Assembly (NCBI RefSeq): GCF_900111315.1
Contig: NZ_FOGU01000003.1
Span: 221,718-285,717 of the forward strand
Source of the DNA: Tranquillimonas rosea
Lineage (GTDB): Bacteria > Pseudomonadota > Alphaproteobacteria > Rhodobacterales > Rhodobacteraceae
Reading direction: 5' to 3'
DNA length: 64,000 bases
Shown here: in pieces, positions 8,547-17,360 of the stretch
Position numbering within the stretch: the stretch's first letter is position 1
Layout: each line of letters opens with the position of its first letter
The notes under the pieces: generated by a model
Seen by the model: only the letters and a program-made list of their open reading frames with translations
The model's database searches: none
What the model was told of the DNA's origin: nothing
Translations under genes and position numbers: made by a program

Positions 8547-9437
8547 ATGACCTCGCAGGAAAACGCGATCGCGGCACTGGGCGGACGGCTTCGTGCGTAT
8601 CGGCTGGGCAAGGGGCTCACGCCGGACGAGATTGCCCGCCGGACGGGAATCTCGCGCGCCGCGATCTACCGATACGAGGCGGGTCAGCCGATGCGCGTCG
8701 ACTCGCTGGGCAAGATCGCCGAACTGCTGGGGGTCTCGCTGACCTCACTGCTGGGCGTCGGGTCCGAGTATTTCTCGTCGGCGGTGTCGTTCTTCGAGAG
8801 GATGCGCCAGCTCGAGGCCGAAGCGGATCATATCACCGTGCTGTTCGGCCCGGTGTCCTACCTGCTGACGACGGATGCCTTCGACGCGGTGCTGCCGGAC
8901 GTCCTGCGCGAGAGCGTGCCGTCGGAAGTGGCCGATCCGGAACGCGACACGGCCCACGGCGCGCGCGTCACCGAGATCCTGCGCAGCCGGAAAGAGACCT
9001 ATCGCCAGCGCCGCCCGAACATCGTCAGCCTTGTCTCGGCAGGCGAGCTGGAACAGTTCCTGCGCGAAGGCTTCGTGGGCGCCCACCTGCCAGACGAGAC
9101 CACCCGCGCCGAGCGCCGCGCGGTGGCCCGGAGCGAGGTCGAGAACATCGCCACCCTGCTCGCCGATCCGCCGATGGGGGTGCAGATCGGCGTGATCATC
9201 GACGCCCTGCCGGGTTCGAGCTTTCAAGTCATCGGCCAGGGGCCGTCGGCGCAGGTGCTCGTCTCGCCGTTCCGGCTGGGCACCTTCGCCAACACGCGCA
9301 TCGGCGTAGCCACGGTCACCGCCGCGCAGGAATCGGTCGATCTGCACCAGTCGGTCGCGCGGGACCTGTGGCGGCGCAGCCTGAAGGGACAGCCCGCGGC
9401 GGACCTGCTGGGCGAGCTGCTGGCGAAATACAGCTAG
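8547..9437 (+). CDS. XRE-family transcriptional regulator, divergent to the TRAP/pyrimidine operon
   Basis: This 296-aa protein has an N-terminal HTH_3 domain at about residues 12-65 (GLTPDEIARRTGISRAAIYR is the helix-turn-helix core). The remaining ~230 residues form a globular domain I cannot assign, presumably ligand-sensing. The divergent position next to dctP makes it the likely regulator of the operon, perhaps responding to orotate or another pyrimidine. Its TAG stop shares the palindromic CTAG with the stop of the converging deaminase gene. Confidence 0.85.
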   Translation: MTSQENAIAALGGRLRAYRLGKGLTPDEIARRTGISRAAIYRYEAGQPMRVDSLGKIAELLGVSLTSLLGVGSEYFSSAVSFFERMRQLEAEADHITVLFGPVSYLLTTDAFDAVLPDVLRESVPSEVADPERDTAHGARVTEILRSRKETYRQRRPNIVSLVSAGELEQFLREGFVGAHLPDETTRAERRAVARSEVENIATLLADPPMGVQIGVIIDALPGSSFQVIGQGPSAQVLVSPFRLGTFANTRIGVATVTAAQESVDLHQSVARDLWRRSLKGQPAADLLGELLAKYS

Positions 9438-9892
9438 GCGTCGGTCACCACGCCGATATCGACCCCGGCCTCGACCAGCATCTGCTCGGAGACCGCGAAG
9501 CTGTGGTCGAGCGCGCCGTCATTCTCGGGCCGCGGCGGAGCGACGACGCGGACGATCCCGCTCTGGATGATGGCGCGGGCACAATCGGCGCAGGGGAAGC
9601 GATTGACGTAGATCGTGCATCCCTCCAGCGCCGTGCCCGCCCGCGCGGCGTTGTAGATGGCGTTGCGCTCGGCGTGCTCGATCCAGAAGAACTTCTCGCC
9701 GGTGGCCCGGTCGAAGCGCGCGTCGTCGGCGTCGGACACGCCGCGCGGCAGGCCGTTGTAGCCGCTCGCCCGGACCTCGTGCCCGGCGCCCACGATCACC
9801 GCGCCGACGTGAAAGTCGCGGTCCTCGGACCAGCTCGCCATCTCGTCGGCGAGCGCGAGGAAGCGCCGGGCCCAGGTGGTGTCGTCCGCCAT
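9434..9892 (-). CDS. Zinc-dependent cytidine/deoxycytidylate deaminase-family protein
   Basis: This 152-aa protein carries the complete deaminase zinc motif: H73 and E75 in EHAERNAIYN, then C101 and C104 in FPCADCARA. The layout resembles dCMP deaminases (length ~150, a FFWIEHAERN insert before the motif), but guanine-, pterin- or other heterocycle-specific relatives share it. It begins one base after the DapA-like gene, so it is the last gene of the unknown catabolic operon rather than part of the XRE locus. That argues for deamination of a pathway intermediate. Substrate unknown. Confidence 0.85.
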   Translation of the reverse strand: MADDTTWARRFLALADEMASWSEDRDFHVGAVIVGAGHEVRASGYNGLPRGVSDADDARFDRATGEKFFWIEHAERNAIYNAARAGTALEGCTIYVNRFPCADCARAIIQSGIVRVVAPPRPENDGALDHSFAVSEQMLVEAGVDIGVVTDA

Positions 9893-9893
9893 C

Positions 9894-10772
9894 TCAGCCC
9901 GCCGCCGCGCGTTCGGTGAAGGCCAGCGCGTCCAGCGCCGCCGCCTGGTCCTCGGACAGGTCGGTGAAGGGGGGCACGGTGTTCGTCCAGGCCGGCTCGC
10001 CGGTGCGCAGCGAGACGAGGTATTTCACCGACGGGATCAGCGGCTGCTGCGATATGGTGGCCCGCAGGTCGGCGATGCGGTGCACAAGGGCATCGTTCGC
10101 CTCGCCGCGCCATGCCCGCGCGCAGAGCGGCGCGGTGTGGTTCGCCGTGGCCGAGATGCACCCCGCCAGCCCCCATTCCGCCGACAGGTGCAGGCTGGTC
10201 TCGGCGCTGGGAAACACTGCCATGCCCGGCACGCGGGCGACGATGTCGCGGCAATAGTCCAGATCGCCCGAGGAATCCTTGATCCCGCGGAACCGCTGCG
10301 GCGAGGCGGCATGGAGGGCCTCGATCACCTCGACCGGGATCGTGAGGCCGGTCATCTTGGGATAGTTGTAGAAGTAGACTTCGATCGCGCGGTCGCCCAG
10401 CGCGTCGTGCAGCGCCATGTACCAGCGGATCAGCCCCGCATCCGACACCGGCGCGTAATAGTAGGGCGGCAGCACCAGCGCGACGCGGTAGCCAAGATCG
10501 TCGGCATGGGTCGTCAGCGCGATGGTTTCGGCCAGCGACGGCGTGCCAGTGCCGACCATCAGTCGCTCACGATCCAGTTCCTCGGCGGCCCATGCCATCA
10601 CGGTGCGGCGGGTCGCGGTGTCGAAGGAACTCGCCTCGCCGGTCGAGCCAAGGATGTTCAGCCCGTCGCAGCCGTTGGACAGCGCCCAGCGGCAATGTTC
10701 GAGGAACAGGGGTTCTATCGGCTGCCAGGTGGCATCGACCGGGGTCGGGACGGCTGCAACGACACCCTTCAT
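9894..10772 (-). CDS. DapA-family (class I aldolase-type) lyase/synthase
   Basis: This 292-aa TIM-barrel protein belongs to the dihydrodipicolinate synthase / N-acetylneuraminate lyase superfamily. Key residues are the GSTGE pyruvate-carboxylate motif at 42-46, Y137 in YFYNYP and the Schiff-base lysine K165 in RGIKDSSGD. Family members condense or cleave 2-oxo acids. Given the catabolic operon, a retro-aldol or hydratase-aldolase role is more likely than lysine biosynthesis. The start was set at ATG 10772 (MKGVVAAVPTP), just downstream of the ferredoxin gene. The longer frame extends through that gene. Confidence 0.88.
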   Translation of the reverse strand: MKGVVAAVPTPVDATWQPIEPLFLEHCRWALSNGCDGLNILGSTGEASSFDTATRRTVMAWAAEELDRERLMVGTGTPSLAETIALTTHADDLGYRVALVLPPYYYAPVSDAGLIRWYMALHDALGDRAIEVYFYNYPKMTGLTIPVEVIEALHAASPQRFRGIKDSSGDLDYCRDIVARVPGMAVFPSAETSLHLSAEWGLAGCISATANHTAPLCARAWRGEANDALVHRIADLRATISQQPLIPSVKYLVSLRTGEPAWTNTVPPFTDLSEDQAAALDALAFTERAAAG

Positions 10773-10782
10773 GGGCTTCTCC

Positions 10783-11124
10783 TCATGTGTCCTGCGGCAC
10801 CCGCCTGGCGAACGCCGCAAGCTGCGGCGGGTCCTTGCGCTGCGGGTCCTTCTTGCTCCACCCGCCCGGCTCGTCGATCTCGCCGGACTCGTCACGGAAC
10901 GCATCGGCGTTGATCTGCGCGAACACGGCCTCTTCGGGCTCCATCTCGTCGTCGTAGCGGATCGCGTCCACCGGACAGATACTCTCGCACATCCCGCACT
11001 CGATGCATTCGGTGGGATGAATATAGTACATCCTCTCGCCTTCGTAGATGCAGTCGACCGGGCAGGACGTCGTGCAGATCCCGTCCTTCACGTCGATGCA
11101 CTGGCTTTGAATGACGAGCGTCAT
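10783..11124 (-). CDS. fdxA: Seven-iron ferredoxin (FdxA type)
   Basis: This 113-aa ferredoxin resembles Azotobacter FdI. C9, C17 and C50 fit a [3Fe-4S] cluster, and C21, C40, C43 and C46 a [4Fe-4S] cluster (CIECGMCESICP). C25 matches the extra cysteine of this family, whereas the position of FdI C11 is valine here. The ~50-residue C-terminal extension (DUF3470-like) is present. Such genes often stand alone. Here it is between enoyl-CoA hydratase and the DapA-like gene, in the same direction, so it could donate electrons to an oxidoreductase of the operon or simply be a housekeeping ferredoxin captured there. Confidence 0.9.
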   Translation of the reverse strand: MTLVIQSQCIDVKDGICTTSCPVDCIYEGERMYYIHPTECIECGMCESICPVDAIRYDDEMEPEEAVFAQINADAFRDESGEIDEPGGWSKKDPQRKDPPQLAAFARRVPQDT

Positions 11125-11137
11125 GGTGTGCCTCCGA

Positions 11138-11914
11138 TTACCTGCCGCGCCACACGGGCGCGCGCTTTTCGCGGAAGGCCCTGACCCCCTCTTCGGAATC
11201 CTCCGACACGAGGGCGGCCATCAGGGCCGGTGTCTGCAGATTGCGGGCCTCGGCCGGCGACAGATGCGCCGTGCCGCGCAGCGTGTGCTTGATCGCGGCG
11301 AGCGAGAGCGGCGCGCAGGCCAGGATGTCGGCGACCCAGGCGTCGACCTCGGCATCGAGGCCGTCGGCCGCCGTCACGGCGTTGACCAGGCCGTAATGCG
11401 CCGCCTCCTGCGCCGACAGCGTGCGGCCGGTCATCATCAGCCCTGCGGCAATGTTGCGCGGGATCAGCCGCTGCAACGCCACCATCCCGCCATCGAGCGG
11501 CAGCCGCCCCACCCGCGCCTCGGGCAGTCCGAACTTGGCGCCGTCCGAGGCGATGACGATGTCGGCGCCCAGCACCATCTCGAACCCGCCGCCGAGCGCC
11601 AGGCCGTTGACCCGCGCGATCACCGGCACGCCCAGGCTGGTGCGCAACGAGATGCCGCCGAAGCCGTTGGGATTGCCGCTGGCCCAGTATTCCAGGCCCG
11701 ACTTGCCGGTGTCCGACTTGAGGTCGGCGCCGGCGCTGAACGCGCGCTCCCCGGCGCCGGTGAGCACGACGCACCGGATGTCATCGCGCCCCTCGATCTC
11801 GTCCCAGATGCGGTCGAGTTCCGCCTCGGTGGCACCGTCGACCGCGTTCATCCGGTCCGGCCGGTCTATGGTGACACGCGCAACGTGGGACTCGACCTCG
11901 AAGCGGACGCTCAT
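11138..11914 (-). CDS. Enoyl-CoA hydratase/isomerase family protein
   Basis: This 258-aa crotonase-fold enzyme has the first oxyanion-hole segment at about 63-69 (AFSAGADLKS) and the second near 113-120 (ALGGGFEMVLGAD). The C-terminal helix region is intact. It hydrates or isomerises acyl-CoA thioesters. The start ATG 11914 overlaps the stop of the CoA-transferase gene (ATGA), so its substrate is probably the CoA ester made by that enzyme. The precise reaction is unknown. Confidence 0.9.
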   Translation of the reverse strand: MSVRFEVESHVARVTIDRPDRMNAVDGATEAELDRIWDEIEGRDDIRCVVLTGAGERAFSAGADLKSDTGKSGLEYWASGNPNGFGGISLRTSLGVPVIARVNGLALGGGFEMVLGADIVIASDGAKFGLPEARVGRLPLDGGMVALQRLIPRNIAAGLMMTGRTLSAQEAAHYGLVNAVTAADGLDAEVDAWVADILACAPLSLAAIKHTLRGTAHLSPAEARNLQTPALMAALVSEDSEEGVRAFREKRAPVWRGR

Positions 11915-13080
11915 ACCGCCTCCCGCCGGGCCGTGGCCTGAAGGTTGAACTCGCGGATCACCTCGTCGGTGTGCTCGCCCAAGCGGGGCGGGACATGGCG
12001 CACCACGACCGGCGCGTCGCTCAGGTGCACCGGAGAGCTGACCAGCGTGACCTTGCCCAGGAACGGATGTTCTAGGTCCAGGAGCATCTGGTTCGCCGCG
12101 GTCTGCGGATCGTCCAGCGCCTCGCCCAGCGACCGGACCGGCGCGCAGAGCAGGTCCTGCTCTTCCAGCCGCTCGATCCAGTGCGCAGTGGTGTTGGTGG
12201 CGAAGGCATCGCGGAACACACCCTGCAGGTAGGGCTTGTTCGCCCGCTGAGTTGCCAGCGTCGGGTAGTGCGGCGACAGGTCCTCGACCCCCAGCGCGGT
12301 GCAGATGTCGCGCAGCGGGTTCGCCTTGAACGCCCCCACGACGACCAGCGCGCCGTCGGTCGTGTCGAACACGCCCGTCAGCGGCATCGCGGCCCAGTTC
12401 AGCACCTCGCGATGCTGGGACCATTGCGCGGCCTCCTGCATCTGCATCGCGATCATCGAATCGTAGAGCGACACGCCGACCTTCTGCCCCCGGCCGGTCC
12501 TTTCGCGGCCCAGAAGCGCGGCCAGGATGCCCTGCACAAGGTGCATGCCGGCGGTGTAGTCGCACAGCGTCGTGGGATAGATCGACTTCGGGATCGCGGG
12601 ATCCTGCGTCTTTTCCATCACCCCGCTCATCGCCTGGGCCAGCACGTCCTGCCCGCCCTTGTGCGCATAGGGGCCGACCTCGCCGTAGCCGGTGCCCGAG
12701 GCGCAGATGATGCGCGGATTGATCTCCTTCAGCGTGTCGTAGTCGAAGCCGAGCCGCTTCATCACACCGGCGCGGAAGTTGTCGACCACCACATCCGAGT
12801 CCGCCACCAGGTCATAGACCATGCGGCGCCCCTCTTCGGACTTGGTGTCGATCGTCACCGAGCGCTTGTTGCGGTTGAGCGAGGCGAAGACGGCGTTGTT
12901 CATCGCCTCTTCCGTCGGCTCGCCGAAGAAGTTGCGGGACAGGTCGCCGGCGCCGGGTCGTTCGATCTTGATCACGTCGGCGCCGAAATCGGCCAGCATC
13001 TGCGTGGCGCAGGGCCCCATCATGACCTGGGTGAAGTCGAGGACGCGAACGCCCTCGAGCGGCAGGTGGTGCGTGCTCAT
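11911..13080 (-). CDS. CaiB/BaiF-type (family III) CoA-transferase
   Basis: This 389-aa protein has the family III signature. The N-terminal Rossmann segment is LPLEGVRVLDFTQVMMGPCA, with ADFGADVIKIERPGAGD following. The catalytic aspartate is D174 in TLCDYTAGMH, which forms the aspartyl-CoA thioester in characterised members. It activates a carboxylic acid by transferring CoA from a donor such as succinyl-CoA. Overlap with the hydratase gene downstream and an 11-base gap from the FAD oxidoreductase upstream place it in the middle of a catabolic operon. The acid substrate cannot be read from the sequence. Confidence 0.9.
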   Translation of the reverse strand: MSTHHLPLEGVRVLDFTQVMMGPCATQMLADFGADVIKIERPGAGDLSRNFFGEPTEEAMNNAVFASLNRNKRSVTIDTKSEEGRRMVYDLVADSDVVVDNFRAGVMKRLGFDYDTLKEINPRIICASGTGYGEVGPYAHKGGQDVLAQAMSGVMEKTQDPAIPKSIYPTTLCDYTAGMHLVQGILAALLGRERTGRGQKVGVSLYDSMIAMQMQEAAQWSQHREVLNWAAMPLTGVFDTTDGALVVVGAFKANPLRDICTALGVEDLSPHYPTLATQRANKPYLQGVFRDAFATNTTAHWIERLEEQDLLCAPVRSLGEALDDPQTAANQMLLDLEHPFLGKVTLVSSPVHLSDAPVVVRHVPPRLGEHTDEVIREFNLQATARREAV

Positions 13081-13091
13081 CTCGTCCTCCC

Positions 13092-14456
13092 TCACGCGTC
13101 GACTTCTTCTTCGACCAGGGCGTTGGCCGAGGGCACGTCGCCCGGATCGGCGCCCTGCGCCCGCATCTGCTGCTGGATCTTGCGGGCATCGACGTCGCGC
13201 AGCGGCTTGTCCTCGTTCAGCGCCAGCGACACGGCGATGCCGGCGGCCTCGCCCTGCGCCATGCACGGCGGGATCTCGCGCGACTGCTTCTGCGCCTCGC
13301 TCTCGACCGAGTAATGGCGGCCGGCGACGATCAGGTTGTCCATGCCGCGCGGCAGCAGGGCCCGGTACGGGGTATAGTAGTCGCGACCCCGGCAGACGCT
13401 GTCGGCGAAGTGGCGACGCGATTTCACGTCGTCCTTGGTGACGACGTACTCGCCCTGCAGCAGGCGGGTCTGGCGGATGCCCATCTGCTCGGCCGCGCCC
13501 AGCATCTTGGCGTTCTCGAAGCCCGGCAGGTTCTCGCGGGCGAAGGCCAGAAGGCCCATCATCCGCTCGCGGCCCTCGAACTCGGCCTCGACCATGTGCT
13601 CGGGCGACATGCCGTCATAGCCCGGCATGTGCGGGCAGTTGCACCACACCACGCCCGGCAGCGGCGTCTTGAGCCACCACATCCCCCAGGCGCCGCCGAT
13701 GATCCGACGCGCCTGGCGGTCGAGCTTCTTGTACTCCTCGGGATGGGAATACTCGAACGCCTCCGCCTTGTCGGTGTCGACATCCATCAGGCGGAACACG
13801 GTGGTGACGATGTACTGCCCGTCGATGAACGGCGCCCCCGCCGACGAGGCGACATCGAGGTCGCCGCTGGCGTCGATCACCATCTTCGCGCGGATCGCCT
13901 GCCGGCCCATCTTGGTCTGGCAGATCACGCCGGTGACGCGGCTGTCCTCGACCAGCGCCTCGGAGAACCACGAATGGGTCCGCAGGTTGACGCCGGCATC
14001 CTTCACGAGGTCTAGGCTCACCCGCTTCCACGCGTCGGGATCGAAGGCGACGGCGTGGATGATCGGCTGCGGCATGCCCGGCTTGTGAAAGTCGATGCAG
14101 CCCCAGCGGGACCACTTCTGCCACATGTCCCAGTTCGTCAGGCAATCCTCCGACGGCGGGTAGACGGCGCCGTCCTGGCGCTCCATCCGGTCGACGAACT
14201 CGTCCACGATGCCCGTGGTGACGATCTCGTTGCCCTCGTTGACCATGTCGTCGAGCACGAGGACCATCCCGCCCGAGGCCATGCCGCCGAGGTGGTGGTA
14301 CCGCTCCAGCAGCGTGACGGACGCCCCGTTGCGGGCCGCCGATACCGCGGCGCTAAGGCCGGCGGGGCCGGCGCCGACGACGACCACGTCGGTGTCGGCG
14401 ACGACGGGGACCTGCTCGCTGCGGGACATCACGTGGGCTTTGATACGATCGGTCAT
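13092..14456 (-). CDS. FAD-dependent oxidoreductase (FAD_oxidored-like)
   Basis: This 454-aa flavoprotein has an N-terminal Rossmann motif GAGPAG at 28-33 followed by ERYHHLGGMASGG, the pattern of the PF12831 group. A second FAD-contact region (RGMDNLIVAGRHYS) lies near residue 390. There is no signal peptide, so it acts in the cytoplasm. It follows the ABC transporter genes after 80 bases and precedes the CoA-transferase, so it may carry out the first oxidation of the imported compound. A succinate-dehydrogenase-like or amine-oxidising activity is possible; nothing in the sequence settles it. Confidence 0.82.
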   Translation of the reverse strand: MTDRIKAHVMSRSEQVPVVADTDVVVVGAGPAGLSAAVSAARNGASVTLLERYHHLGGMASGGMVLVLDDMVNEGNEIVTTGIVDEFVDRMERQDGAVYPPSEDCLTNWDMWQKWSRWGCIDFHKPGMPQPIIHAVAFDPDAWKRVSLDLVKDAGVNLRTHSWFSEALVEDSRVTGVICQTKMGRQAIRAKMVIDASGDLDVASSAGAPFIDGQYIVTTVFRLMDVDTDKAEAFEYSHPEEYKKLDRQARRIIGGAWGMWWLKTPLPGVVWCNCPHMPGYDGMSPEHMVEAEFEGRERMMGLLAFARENLPGFENAKMLGAAEQMGIRQTRLLQGEYVVTKDDVKSRRHFADSVCRGRDYYTPYRALLPRGMDNLIVAGRHYSVESEAQKQSREIPPCMAQGEAAGIAVSLALNEDKPLRDVDARKIQQQMRAQGADPGDVPSANALVEEEVDA

Positions 14457-14536
14457 TCTGACGAACTCCTCCTGTGGCGCCGGGAGCCGCGTTGCGGACC
14501 GGGCGCGAATTTTGAATTTATTGCCAGCGGCTTAGC

Positions 14537-15346
14537 CTACCAGCGGACGACCAGTCGCTCGGCGATCGAGACGGCGGCGAACATGGCGACCGAAAGCCCG
14601 GAAGACATGAACACGGTCGCGTAGAGCAGCGGCGAGTTGAAGTTGAAGGTCGATTCGATGATCAGAGCACCCAGGCCGAGATCCGCGCCGACCCATTCGC
14701 CGACGATGGCGCCGATCACCGACGTGGTGGCCGAGATCTTCAGCGCCGAGAACAGGAACGGCAGCGACGAGGGCAGCCGCATCTTCCAGAACACCTCCGA
14801 GCGCGAGGCGGACAGGATGCGGGCCAGCTCCAGCGCCTGGTCGCTGACCGATTGCAGGCCGCGCACCATGTTCACCAGCGTCGGGAAGAAGCAGATCAGC
14901 GCCGCGATGACGACCTTCGCGGTGATGCCGGGGCCGAAGATCAGCACCAGAATCGGCGCGATGGCCAGGATCGGGATCGTGTTGATGAACACCGCGATCG
15001 GAAAGAACGCCCGCTCGACATGGCGCGAATGGACGAAGGCCACCGCGATCAGGATCGCCGCGATGTTGCCCACCGCGAAACCGGCGACGGATTCGAACAG
15101 CGTCGGCCAGAAGTTCTGCATCAGGATGGGAAACTTCTCGACGAAGGCGACCGCCACGTCGGAGGGCGCCGGGGCGATGTAGGTCGGCACGCCGAACAGC
15201 GTCACTCCCGCTTCCCACAACAGCAGCAGGCCCAGCGCGGTGCCCAGCGGCACGCCGATCGCCGTGATCTTCTCCTTGCGGGCGGCGGCGACCTCCTGCG
15301 CTTCCACGTCATCGGCGACATTCGGGATTTCTTCGACAACAGCCAT
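14537..15346 (-). CDS. ABC transporter permease (SsuC/TauC/NMT1-system type)
   Basis: This 269-aa protein has about six membrane segments and the BPD_transp_1 EAA-like loop around SASRSEVFWKMRLPSSLPFL (near residue 190), which docks with the ATPase. It begins in a one-base overlap with the ATPase stop (TGATG). Together with the ATPase and the NMT1-type binding protein it forms an uptake system of the family used for sulfonates, nitrate, pyrimidine precursors and aromatic acids. Confidence 0.9.
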   Translation of the reverse strand: MAVVEEIPNVADDVEAQEVAAARKEKITAIGVPLGTALGLLLLWEAGVTLFGVPTYIAPAPSDVAVAFVEKFPILMQNFWPTLFESVAGFAVGNIAAILIAVAFVHSRHVERAFFPIAVFINTIPILAIAPILVLIFGPGITAKVVIAALICFFPTLVNMVRGLQSVSDQALELARILSASRSEVFWKMRLPSSLPFLFSALKISATTSVIGAIVGEWVGADLGLGALIIESTFNFNSPLLYATVFMSSGLSVAMFAAVSIAERLVVRW

Positions 15347-16158
15347 CAGCAGGTCTCCAGCAGGTCGCGCAGGTAGCCGCAGTAGCGGTTGAACTCCTGC
15401 GAATCTCTTTGCTTGATCGTGCGGGGCGCCGGCAGGTCGATGTCGACCACCTCGCGCAACCGGCCCGGATGGGCGCGCAGCATCACGACCTTCTCGCCCA
15501 GGAACACCGCCTCGGCGATGGAATGGGTGACGAACAGGATCGTCGTTCCGGTCTCGCGCCAGATGTCCAGCAGCTGCAGGTTCAGCCGGTCGCGCGTCAT
15601 CTCGTCCAGCGCGCCGAAGGGTTCGTCCATCAGCAGTAGCTTGGGCTGGCAGACCAGCGCACGGGCGATGGCGACGCGCTGGCGCATCCCGCCGGAAAGC
15701 TCGTGCGGCATGGCGTCCTCGCGCCCCTTCAGCCCGACCAGTTCCAGCAGCTCCCGCGGGCTACGATTGCCGGCGGGAATGTCGATCCCGCGGCTGCGGC
15801 CGATCTCGAGCGGCAGCTCCACGTTCTTCAGGGCGCTGCGCCACGGCAGCAGCGTGGCGTCCTGGAACACGAAGGCGAACTCGCGCGCCAGCCGCGCCTG
15901 CTCGGTCGTCTTGCCGAAGATCGACACGTCGCCCGAGGCGGCGGGGATCAGGTCCGACACCAGCCGCAGCAGGGTGGACTTGCCGCATCCCGACGGTCCA
16001 AGGATCGTGTAGAACGCGCCGCAGTCGATATCGAGCGTGATGTCCTCCAGCGCGGTGAACCGGCCGAAGCGGACCGACGCGCCCTGAAGCGAGGCGGCGA
16101 GATCGCGCTGGGGCGGCGGCACGGGGTCGGCCTGAATGGTCTGTTCGACAGCCAGCAT
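15346..16158 (-). CDS. ABC transporter ATP-binding protein
   Basis: This 270-aa nucleotide-binding subunit has Walker A GPSGCGKST at 54-62, the Q-loop near 99 (FVFQDATLLPW), signature LSGGM at 154-158 and Walker B LLLMDEP at 174-180. It is of the SsuB/TauB type and drives import with the neighbouring permease. It lies three bases after the binding-protein gene and shares one base with the permease start. Confidence 0.93.
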   Translation of the reverse strand: MLAVEQTIQADPVPPPQRDLAASLQGASVRFGRFTALEDITLDIDCGAFYTILGPSGCGKSTLLRLVSDLIPAASGDVSIFGKTTEQARLAREFAFVFQDATLLPWRSALKNVELPLEIGRSRGIDIPAGNRSPRELLELVGLKGREDAMPHELSGGMRQRVAIARALVCQPKLLLMDEPFGALDEMTRDRLNLQLLDIWRETGTTILFVTHSIAEAVFLGEKVVMLRAHPGRLREVVDIDLPAPRTIKQRDSQEFNRYCGYLRDLLETC

Positions 16159-16161
16159 GGG

Positions 16162-17208
16162 TCAGCCTCCGTAGTTCGGGCGGGTGTCTGCGGTGGCCTC
16201 GAGCGGCGCGAGCGTCATCACGTCGTCGACCGCCGGCGCGGCGTTCTCGAACTGTCCGAGAGAGTCGTAGGTGTCGAGCTGGGCCTGCCAGTTCTCCTTC
16301 GTCATGGTGCCCCAGCCGCGCTCGGCGGTGGCGTCGTTGAAGGAATAGTCCAGCACCATGTCGACGGTGTTCAACTCGGCCTCGCGGTCGAGATTGGGAT
16401 ACCGTCCGACAAGCAGGTCCACGGCGGCCTCGGGATTATCGTGCACCCAGCCCCAGCCGCGGGCCACGGCGCGCAGCATGGCGTTCACCAGCTCGGGCTC
16501 GTCCGACAGGCTCTGGTCGGTGACGTAGTAGGGGTTGGCGTAAAGCTGGATCCCCGCATCCCACAGCGACATGTCGACCCGCTGGTCGCCGATCACCTCG
16601 AGCGCGCTGGTGTTGGTCTTCCAGCCGGTCACGACATCGGCCTGTCCGGTCATCAGCGGCGACATGTCCGACCCCATGACCAGAACCTCGACCTCGTCCT
16701 CGGGGATCTCGTTCTTGGCCAGCAGCGCCTGCAGCAGTATGCGCGCGGTGCCGTTGGTCGCCACGGTCTTGCCGATCAGGTCCTTGGGCTCTCGCACCGG
16801 GTTCTTCTCGAGCGAGAAGTAGGTGAAGGGGTGCTGCTGGTATCCCGCCGCGATGCACTTGACCGGCAGGCCCGCCGACCGCGCCAGCATCAGCGACGGG
16901 CTGGACGAGATCGAACCGAGCGCGGCACGCCCCGACGCGACCGACGCGACACCGTCCACGTTCGGACCGCCCGCGGTGATGTCCAGCTCCAGGCCCTCTT
17001 CCGCGAAGAAGCCCTGCTCTGCCGCCGCGACCTCGCCCAGGATGCCATTGCTCGCCAGCCAGCCAAGCTGGAGGTTCACGGTCCTGAGGTCCTGCGCGCG
17101 GGCCGGGCCGAAACTTGCGAAGGTGCCGGCACAGGCAAGGCCCGCCGTCGCGCCGAGCGACGATAGGACGGACCGTCGGGTCACTCCGGATTGATGATCG
17201 CTGGTCAT
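16162..17208 (-). CDS. NMT1/THI5-type ABC substrate-binding protein
   Basis: This 348-aa periplasmic protein starts at ATG 17208. The frame is open further upstream, but only from here does it show an export signal: twin arginines in TRRSVLSS (residues 10-17), a hydrophobic stretch and cleavage after ARA at 38. The twin arginines suggest Tat export. The body has the NMT1/THI5 pattern (VNLQLGWLASNGILGEVAAA near residue 45), shared by binders of HMP-type pyrimidines, sulfonates, nitrate and aromatic carboxylates. It is the first gene of the operon, divergent from the LysR gene. Ligand unknown. Confidence 0.9.
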   Translation of the reverse strand: MTSDHQSGVTRRSVLSSLGATAGLACAGTFASFGPARAQDLRTVNLQLGWLASNGILGEVAAAEQGFFAEEGLELDITAGGPNVDGVASVASGRAALGSISSSPSLMLARSAGLPVKCIAAGYQQHPFTYFSLEKNPVREPKDLIGKTVATNGTARILLQALLAKNEIPEDEVEVLVMGSDMSPLMTGQADVVTGWKTNTSALEVIGDQRVDMSLWDAGIQLYANPYYVTDQSLSDEPELVNAMLRAVARGWGWVHDNPEAAVDLLVGRYPNLDREAELNTVDMVLDYSFNDATAERGWGTMTKENWQAQLDTYDSLGQFENAAPAVDDVMTLAPLEATADTRPNYGG

Positions 17209-17298
17209 GTCTCGCTCTCTCCAGTTGGAACTGTCTTGACGGCCATTTTGTTGGTTCGACCTTGTTTCGTTGACTCTAGGTCTGCGTCTGGCGATGCA

Positions 17299-17317
17299 GG
17301 TAGAACAAAGTTCTGCC
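17299..17317. promoter_or_regulatory. Candidate LysR operator
   Basis: An imperfect dyad, GGTAGAAC-AAA-GTTCTGCC (7 of 8 arm positions pair), lies 44 bp upstream of the LysR start and about 90 bp upstream of the binding-protein start, inside the divergent promoter region. Size and position fit a LysR recognition site. Confidence 0.5.
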
Positions 17318-17360
17318 AACGGTGATGCATTTTCTGCACCGCCCTTCCGGAGACGCGGAC

